A stretch of DNA of 64,000 nt. Origin: Muscardinus avellanarius (Eukaryota; Chordata; Mammalia; Rodentia; Gliridae). The translations under genes and the position numbers were made by a program. The stretch lies in assembly GCA_963383645.1 (NCBI GenBank), contig OY726557.1, positions 131,715,251 to 131,779,250 of the forward strand. The letters are read 5' to 3'. Under the pieces are notes generated by a model. The model searched no databases. It was not told the origin of the DNA and worked only from the letters and a program-made list of their open reading frames with translations. Shown piece by piece: positions 57,790 to 64,000 of this stretch. How positions within the stretch are numbered: the first letter of the stretch is position 1; the number at the start of each line of letters is the position of its first letter.

Positions 57790-58119
57790 GCCTTTTCCTA
57801 CTTCTGGGCCTTCTGTGGCCATGTCCCCTCCACTCTTCAAGGCCAGCGGGCGAGTGCCTTTCTGTCCACTCTTTTCATATTTTGTCCTCCACGGTTAAAT
57901 CTCTTCCTTCGTATAAGGGCATCCATGATCTATGTAACATCCATTTGCACAATCTTGGATATTCTTATTCCACCTATGAAGTCACTTACAAAGTCCCCTA
58001 CTTGACAATGAATGTCTTCTCACCCGACCAAGGTTAGCCTCTAATTTTCTACCACTCTCTTGGCAGTTATTATGCCACAGTCCACTTGGGATGCTCAGTT
58101 CTCTTCAAAAGTTTGGCAT

Positions 58120-58312
58120 GGCTGGGTGTGGTGGCTCATGACTATAATCCCAGTACTTGGGAGGCTGAGACAGGAGAATTTAAGGGTTGAGGCCAGCCTC
58201 AGCAACTTAGTGAGACTCTGTTTCAAAATAACAAATAAAATAAGGGCTGAGGGTATAGCTTGGAGGTAGAATGCCCCTGAGTTTAATCTCCAGTACAAAA
58301 AAAAAAAAAATT
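58120..58312 (+). mobile_element. B1-dID SINE, long subtype
   Basis: 'ggctgggtgtggtggctcat', 'gaggccagcctcagcaactt', ID arm 'gagggtatagcttggaggta' and poly(A). 'ttggcatg' precedes and follows. Confidence 0.92.
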
Positions 58313-59082
58313 TTTTTTGGCATGTTCTAGCTTCTGTATCTTTGTTTGTTATTTGTTTCTTTGGCCCAGAAATACTTTCTTTCCTCCATGATGCTGGTAT
58401 AATTCTCCCTAATGCCTGTGTTCTTCTTGCAGTCTCCTTTCTCCATAGCATGGAGGGTGCTGATGGGCTTCCCTGCTAAGTGGCTGCTCCAGACTTGCCA
58501 GGATTCTACACCCCACGCAGGGCTACTGCAGCAGCTTCACCCTAAGAGCCTTTAGGAAATGTGCATGAATGATTTCCGCGGGCAGGAGAGCCCAGGGGAG
58601 GTTGGTAGGTTGAGTCCACAACTTATGCTTTTGACATTCAACAAATACTTATTAGTCATTTAAAAAATATTTATTAAATTCTTTCTCTGATTTCAATCCA
58701 ACATGCAGTGATGAAACGCTATGCCTTAGCCTTTAAGGAATTTAAGGCCCAGAGGGCACTTTGGACATCAAACAAGCAATTGGGAGTGTGGCCTCTGCTC
58801 AGTGAAAAGGAAGCGCGAGGTGCTGTAAGATCATAAAGCAGAGGGCTGGTCTGTCCTGATGGCAAGAATTGATGGAAATTAATTCAGCAATTAGAGATTC
58901 TGCCAAAAGGACAATCATAATGTTATTATTCATAACAAAGATCCACCTTCCATTTGCATAGTGCTTTTTATGAGGTGTGACCATAATGTAATAGAGTGAT
59001 TTTTTTTAAACAAACATAACAAATTACATTACAGAGAATCTCAATGGTGGAAAGAACCTGAAAGGTTGTATTGTTGAGCTCT
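58313..59082. other. Unique sequence, no gene recognised
   Basis: About 58620-58770 ('acattcaacaaatacttatt') carries an ancient LINE-like motif. Nothing else is seen. Confidence 0.4.
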
Positions 59083-59296
59083 TTTTTTGTGTGTGGTACT
59101 GGGGGTTGAACCCAGGGCATTCTACCTCTGAGTTGCATGCCCAGCCCTATTTTTATCCTTTATTTTTGAAACAGGGGCTCACTAAGTTGCAGCAGAGGGC
59201 CTCACTAAGTAGCTGAGGCTGGAAGAGAACCTGCAATCCTCTTGTCTCAGCCTCCCAAGTACTGGGATTACAAGTGTGCACCACCACACCTGGCTT
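59083..59296 (-). mobile_element. B1-dID SINE with target duplication
   Basis: 'ggtactgggggttgaaccca', 'gaaacaggggctcactaagt' and B1 arm ending 'gtgcaccaccacacctggc'. 'ttgagctct' lies on both sides (59073 and 59297). Confidence 0.92.
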
Positions 59297-59497
59297 TTGA
59301 GCTCTCTTTTTGATGGAACTTTTCTCTCTACCACGTGCAATGAGTACTTGGCTGGATTCTACATGCAAATCTTCAGGGAACATTATTTTTTAAAAAGGAA
59401 CATTAGAGAAAACATTATTTTTTTAAAAGTCACATGTGTACCTTAGAGAGCAAAAAAGGAAAGACAATGACTTATCCTTGCTATCCATCCATCTACA

Positions 59498-59573
59498 TAC
59501 ATACATACATACATATCAATGTATGAAATTTGTGTCTCTATTGTGTATACATATACACATATATTCGTGTGTT

Positions 59574-59607
<34 letters not shown>

Positions 59608-59620
59608 AGAGAGTGTGATT
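59498..59620 (+). repeat. (CATA)n and (TG)n/(GA)n microsatellites
   Basis: CATA units at 59498-59514, then a mixed TATA/CACA region and TG/GAGA repeats to 59620. Not attached to a recognisable SINE. Confidence 0.85.
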
Positions 59621-59843
59621 GCAGAATTATACAGCAATTCTGCAATCCTGAGATAAGTGTTCCAAAGTATTTTGGAAAATAGCTTTATTGTTCAAATTCA
59701 TTGTATTTTCTCCCAAAGTGACTAACTTGACCAGGGACATATAAATGCATAAGAAGATCTGAATATTTAAAAATGTTTTTGTTATAATTATTTAAAATAA
59801 CTTTATGGAAATAACATTTACACAACAGTTTATTTTTTATTTT

Positions 59844-60052
59844 TTGTAGTACTGGGGATTAAACCCAGGAACATTCTACCTCTGAGCTATACCCCCAGCC
59901 CTACTTTTTTTCTTGTTTTGAAACAGGGTCTCACTAAGTTGTAGAGAGCCTCACTAAGTAGCTGAGGCTCGCCTTGAGCCTGTGATTCTTCTGTCTCAGC
60001 CTCCCAAGTACTGGGATTAAAAGCGTGTGCCACCACACCACGTCTGGCCTAC
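59844..60052 (-). mobile_element. B1-dID SINE
   Basis: 'agtactggggattaaaccca', 'gttttgaaacagggtctcac', 'tagctgaggctcgccttgag' and an end 'gtgtgccaccacaccacg'. A small duplication follows at the B1 start. Confidence 0.92.
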
Positions 60053-60139
60053 TTTTTGTTTTCTAAAAAAATAGGTTTGATGCTGCAAATGAGAGTGGTT
60101 TCATGCAAAGACTGAATCTCAGATGTACATAAGATCAAA

Positions 60140-60300
60140 TCATGGCTCTCTTCCATTACTGCTGTATGGCCTTAATTAAAACATTTAGCATCTCTGGGTG
60201 TTGGGTTCATCTGCAAAATTAGTCTAATAACATTTTTATAGGACAGTTACAAAATGTAAATATGCTTAGCACATAGCAAAATCTCAACTTATCTTCTATT
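60140..60300 (+). mobile_element. MIR SINE, left and middle
   Basis: 'gctgtatggccttaattaaa', 'catttagcatctctgggtgt', 'catctgcaaaattagtctaa' and 'atatgcttagcacatagcaa' follow the reversed-exon order of the MIR left half ('ctgtgtgaccttgggcaag', 'cctcatctgtaaaat', 'cttagcacagtgcct'). Confidence 0.65.
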
Positions 60301-60487
60301 CATTTACGCAGAAATTGAGATGGGTCTTATATCTAGTTTTGTGGTAAATAGAATATGGAATAAGAATGTCATATGGCTTTTCTAAGTTTTCATATTTTCT
60401 AAATACAAAGACTGGGTTAGTTTTTCTCATATAGTATTTTTTCTGTCCCCAGAGGTGTACATTGTTTTTCTTCGCTTTTTTAAATTT

Positions 60488-60675
60488 TTTTGGTGGTACT
60501 GGGGTTCCTGGAAGCCCTTCTACCTCCAGGCTACACTCCCAAACCTATTATATATTTTTTATTTGTTTGGAAACAGGGTCTCTTAAGTCAGCGAGGCTGA
60601 CTATGAACCTGCGCAATCCTCCTGTCTCCGCCTCCCAAGCGCAGGGATTACAAGCGTGCGCCACCACGCCCGGCT
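60488..60675 (-). mobile_element. B1-dID SINE, compact subtype
   Basis: 'tggtggtactggggttcctg', 'taagtcagcgaggctgacta', B1 arm ending 'gcgccaccacgcccggc'. Near-identical target copies 'tttcttcgctttt' and 'tttcttctctttt' flank it. Confidence 0.93.
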
Positions 60676-61629
60676 TTCTTCTCTTTTAAATAGAGAATTG
60701 TAGGTATCAAGTGTACACCTATAAACATCTATGCCTTTATCATCATCTCCTCACACTTTTTCTTACTTATTTGGTATATAAATTGGCCTCCTCAAAGACT
60801 TAAGGAGGGTTGTTGTAAGACCCTCTTTTTTGAAATTATAACATGTACCTGATGTTGTTAGAGAGAAGTCTGTTTTAATACAAGGACACAAGTTATGATT
60901 TTTAGGATGCCCTGATGATACATGAAAGCTCGACTGAAATTTAACGCCATCCCTTTGACTACTATTCCCGCAGCAGCTTGTTACACTACAGGGCTGCGTC
61001 CCATCCTTTTACCTGTATGCGATTCACTGAGCCCACATCACCCTTCATTTCTTGTAAAGTGAATGAGCTCCAATGTTACAAATGAAAGAGTCACTCTATC
61101 ATAAGTCAGGGGTGAGTCATGGAATCTGAGTTACTGTTGTGGGATAAGACACTTTTGATGGCAATAACACCTTGCACAATTGGGCAGGAATTGGGACCGC
61201 AGGGTCCACAAAGGGAGTTAGAAGCAGAGAGAATAAGTCAGTAGCCAAGTGGACTACCTGAGAGTATGGCCAGCCTCCAAAGTGTATCTGTAATAAGTAT
61301 TGCCAGGAGAACTATGAGAAAAGTTCCCTGGATGCAGCTAGCACTTCTGTGGGTCCCTGGCACTGTCTGGTGGTAAGTGCAAGTTGGCTGTTGGCCAGAA
61401 GCATCAGAAATTAAGAAGAGGGGCAGAATGTGGAGAAGAGGGTAATGAAAAGAATGTGAAACCACCGGGTGAGTTTTCATGTGACCCTCACCACATCTGA
61501 TGAGGGCAACTTCAGAGGATATCCACTGCTGTTTTATTTATATCTTTGAAATCTCATGTAAATTCTTCTTTGTGCCAATTCTAAACTGAAAATGTATAGA
61601 GAAGAAATCCTAGGATAAGTTGTTTCAGT
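60676..61629. other. Unique sequence, no gene recognised
   Basis: An 80-codon minus-strand frame (61238-61480) is unsupported. Confidence 0.4.
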
Positions 61630-61837
61630 TCAGTTAGTTTGTTTCAGTTAGCTTTTTCATCTCTATGACCAAAATGCTTGGCAGGACCAACTTAGAGGAG
61701 GAAAGGTTCGTTTAGGCTCATGGTTTAAGAGGTTCAGTCCACAGTTGGCTGACTCCAAGGCAGAAGCATCAGGGTGGCAGGCATGGCAGAAAAAAGCTGA
61801 GCTCATGGGAGCCATGAATGAGAGAAAGAGAGGGAGA

Positions 61838-61904
<67 letters not shown>

Positions 61905-62155
61905 AGAGGAGAGGAGAGGAGAGGAGAGGAGAGGAGAGGAGAGGAGAGGAGAGGAGAGGAGAGGAGAGGAGAGGAGAGGAGAGGAGAGGAGAGGAGAGGA
62001 GAGGCAGGCGCAGGCAGGGACAGATAGTCCTCAGGCCACTCTCCTCGTGACCCACCTCCCCCAGCCATGCCTTGCGTCTGAATCTTGCTGCACTGGAGAT
62101 CATGCTTTCAACACATGAGCTTCTTGAGGGACATTTTAGACCCAAACCATACAGG
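61630..62155 (-). mobile_element. MaLR-type LTR, antisense, expanded by microsatellite
   Basis: In plus orientation it begins 'ttagctttttcatctctatg', 'accaaaatgcttggcaggac', 'gaggaggaaaggttcgttta' and 'agaggttcagtccacagttg'. After the array it has 'cgtgacccacctcccccagc' and 'tttcaacacatgagcttctt', and ends near 'acccaaaccatacaggctgt'. This is the reversed plan of the LTRs at 12.6-13.9 kb (their end 'ttttggtcatagca' is this start). No internal region. Confidence 0.65.
61820..62005 (+). repeat. Compound (GA)n (GGAGA)n array
   Basis: Imperfect GA units, then about 27 perfect GA units (about 61845-61898), then about 21 pentamers GGAGA (61899-62003). Fully polypurine over 185 bases, so triplex-prone. 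It sits inside the antisense LTR. Confidence 0.93.
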
Positions 62156-62205
62156 CTGTCACAGAATAATCCACCAGCATTGCTAACTAAGTAAAACAGA
62201 AAGCA

Positions 62206-62243
62206 AAAGGGTTTGTGGGATATGAAAGGGTTTGTGGGATATG
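62206..62243 (+). repeat. Perfect 19-base tandem duplication
   Basis: aaagggtttgtgggatatg occurs twice with no gap or mismatch. A short slippage or template-switch event. Confidence 0.9.
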
Positions 62244-62479
62244 TCCTTGTCTGTTCTCACCTACAGGCTGCTGAAAGTCCCCTTGGCTTTTTGCAATATA
62301 GTCTACCAGTAGGGAACTGAAATTTAGTATGATTTTGTATTGTTGCAAAATTTACAGTTAAAGGTCCAGACTTTGAGTGTAATTCAATGTGTTTTGAAAA
62401 ATATATGTAATATGTAATCAACACCCTGGTGAAATCTTGTAAGCACTTAAATCAGGTAATGTATGCTCTCCAAATTTGT

Positions 62480-63480
62480 TATTTTAAAAGATTTTTTTAA
62501 GCTAGTCTCGGCCCTTCATACTAACATATAAATGCTATAATCAACTTGTTAATTTCTGTAAAGTGGTTGGTTGGAATGGTTACAGGGACTGCATTAATTC
62601 TACAGAAAGGTTGAGGAGTGTTGACATTTTTTAAAATATTGAATTATCTGTGAACATTTTATATCTCTTAATTTATTTACATTTTCTTGAATCCATCTCA
62701 GTAATGTTTTGTAGTTTTCAGTGCAGAGCTCTGGCACATCTGCTAATTTTATTTTAAATGTTGCTTTCCTCATGCTATTACATTAAGTGATATTTTAAAA
62801 TTTTGTTAAAATTTACCTACTGATATTTGTATAATGACTTACTTTATTAACTCTGACTTCTAATTTCTTGTACATTCCTTAGAATTTTCTACATAAATGA
62901 TCATAGTATCAAATTTCTTTCTGTCTATTTTTTTGGACTTTTTCTTTAGTTTTCAAGCCTTATTTTACTGGCTAGTACCTCTAGTATGTTGAACAGAAGT
63001 AGTTAAAAAAAACTCTCACTCTTTTCTTAAAATAAAGCGGGAGATTAGTTTAATATTTTACCAATAAGTGTGTTAATCACAGGGCTTTTTGTAGATATCC
63101 TTATCAGATCAAGACATTTCTAGTCCTACATTGCTCAGTTCTATTTGTGATATTGGGGACTGAGCCCAGAGGCATTCTACCTCCAACCTATACCCTCAGT
63201 CCTTTTACGGCATTTTGTTTTAAAACAGGATCTTGTTAGTTTGTTGAGAGTTACACTAAGTTGCCAAGGCTGCTCTTGAACGTGTGATCCTCCTATCTTA
63301 GCCTTCCAAAGACTGAAATTACAGGTGAGTGCCACCATACCTGCTTTTGCTCAGATTTTTTTTTTACCAAGAATTAATGTGTTTTGCTGAATAATTTCTC
63401 AATTAATTTGAATATATATCCAAATATCTGAGCATTTCTATACATCTTATTGTTATTATTTTTCATTTAATCTTTCTGTT
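62480..63480 (-). mobile_element. Old L1 ORF2 fragment, antisense, split by a SINE
   Basis: Antisense to the window, 'gggactgcattaattctaca', 'gtaatgttttgtagttttca', 'ttggactttttctttagttt' and 'ggctagtacctctagtatgt', 'tgaacagaagtagtt' follow the reverse-transcriptase part of L1 ORF2 in the expected order, with many indels. It continues past the SINE at 63148. Confidence 0.6.
63148..63344 (-). mobile_element. B1-dID SINE within the old L1
   Basis: 'gatattggggactgagccca', 'ttttaaaacaggatcttgtt' and B1 arm 'gatcctcctatcttagcctt' ending 'gtgccaccatacctgc'. One of the more diverged copies. Confidence 0.85.
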
Positions 63481-64000
63481 GTTGGAGAACACATATGCAA
63501 GACTTCAAACTTATGGAGGTTATTGGAACTTATTTTATAGTCCAGTATGTACGCTATATGTACATATGTACATGTATACCACATATATCTGAAAATATGA
63601 GTATTGTATAGTTTTGATGTTATCTTATTCTAAAAATTCAAGTAGATTAAGATAGTTTTTTTTTTTCTTTTACGCTACTGGGGAGGGAACTCAGGGGCAT
63701 TCTACTTCCAAGTTACACCCCCATCCCTATTTTTTATTTTGTATTTTGAAACAGGGTCTCACTGAGTTGCAAAGGGCTGCGCTAAGTAGCTGAGGCTCTC
63801 CTCTAACTGCGATCCTCCTATCTCAGCCTCCCAAATGATGGGATTACAAGCATGTGCCACCATGCCCGGCTTAGATTAAGATAGCTTTTAATGTTGTGTA
63901 AATCTTTGCGTTTCTTTATTGAATTTTCCTCTAGTTATTCTGAAAAATTTAAAGTGAGAAATTAAAAAAATCTTCAATTATAATTTGGTATTTTTCTTTC
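63481..64000 (-). other. AT-rich sequence, possible continuation of the old L1
   Basis: Flanks and underlies the last SINE. 'tgaattttcctctagttatt' could be antisense L1 ORF2, but the match is weak. The window ends here. Confidence 0.3.
63656..63871 (-). mobile_element. B1-dID SINE with 13-bp target duplication
   Basis: 'ctactggggagggaactcag', 'tattttgaaacagggtctca' and B1 arm ending 'gtgccaccatgcccggc'. Flanked by tagattaagatag at 63643-63655 and 63872-63884, exact. Confidence 0.93.

Larger units (their letters stand above)
57015..58015 (-). mobile_element. Ancient interspersed repeat split by two SINEs
   Basis: 'gtagatgtaacaaattgcca' and 'gaggtcaggaatcccaaatg' on the left and 'ccttctgtggccatgtcccc' with 'ccactcttcaaggccagcgg' on the right belong to one common old mammalian repeat (LTR-like, family not certain). 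The two SINEs at 57148 and 57580 interrupt it. Orientation is a guess from recall. Confidence 0.4.

Noticed and set aside
61663..62145. A 160-codon minus-strand frame and its plus-strand partners
   Set aside because: Composed mainly of the (GA)n/(GGAGA)n array, which is open in most frames.
9508..63871. tRNA-like boxes (e.g. 'tagctcagaggtagaatg' with 'ggttccatcc') that could suggest tRNA genes
   Set aside because: They all lie in the ID arm of B1-dID SINEs and do not fold as complete tRNAs.
1..64000. CRISPR arrays, operons or bacterial-type genes
   Set aside because: The repeats are microsatellites or dispersed mammalian transposable elements; no spacer-repeat pattern or prokaryotic gene density.

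Overview
The window is nuclear DNA from a placental mammal, and its young repeats point to a squirrel-lineage rodent. At least 25 copies of a dimeric SINE occur on both strands. Each joins a 7SL-derived B1 arm (gtggtggcgcacgcttgtaa, gggaggctgagacaggagga) to an A-rich linker and a tRNA-derived ID-like arm (tgtagctcagaggtagaatg, gttccatccccag). This B1-dID architecture is known from Sciuridae and related rodents; a ground squirrel or marmot is my inference. I found no host protein-coding exon, tRNA, rRNA or snRNA gene. I read the window as intergenic or deep intronic DNA.

1-9.9 kb is dominated by one essentially full-length L1 (about 1375-8614) with a 2.1-kb 5' UTR, an intact 325-codon ORF1 and a nearly intact ORF2. 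The visible ORF2 lesions are one Tyr-to-stop change and one small frameshift. The element sits inside the 3' end of an older L1 whose halves lie on both sides of it. An MLT1-like LTR and a SINE that split a MIR follow.

9.9-34.5 kb holds mostly unique sequence with two MaLR LTRs, a 1.3-kb hAT/Charlie-type transposase relic, a MER2/Tigger-like DNA transposon, several SINEs (two of them with a trimeric B1-B1-ID layout), L2 relics and an L1 3' end. Candidate conserved noncoding blocks lie around 14.06-14.58, 26.3-26.9 and 28.3-28.65 kb.

34.5-51 kb is poor in young SINEs, with one degraded copy in 16.5 kb. It is rich in old material: MLT2-type and MLT1 LTRs, a Tigger element with recognisable ends, L2, an L2 split by an antisense L1 tail, and an ancient class III ERV internal region at about 47.56-49.09 kb. 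The rest is unique AT-rich DNA, microsatellites and a homeodomain-type inverted repeat at 45.4 kb.

51-64 kb is SINE-dense, with an 88-bp L1 insertion carrying a perfect 14-bp target-site duplication, MER5 and MIR relics, an ancient repeat split by two SINEs, an antisense MaLR LTR containing a (GA)n/(GGAGA)n array, and an antisense old L1 ORF2 fragment running to the window end.

The L1 ORF1 and ORF2 products form one retrotransposition machinery, and L1 machinery is the presumed source of the SINE insertions. Family names rest on remembered consensus features, not on a database search. I found no convincing new biological system; the best leads are the L1 5' UTR, the trimeric SINEs, the 14.3-kb hairpin and the SINE-poor unique blocks.
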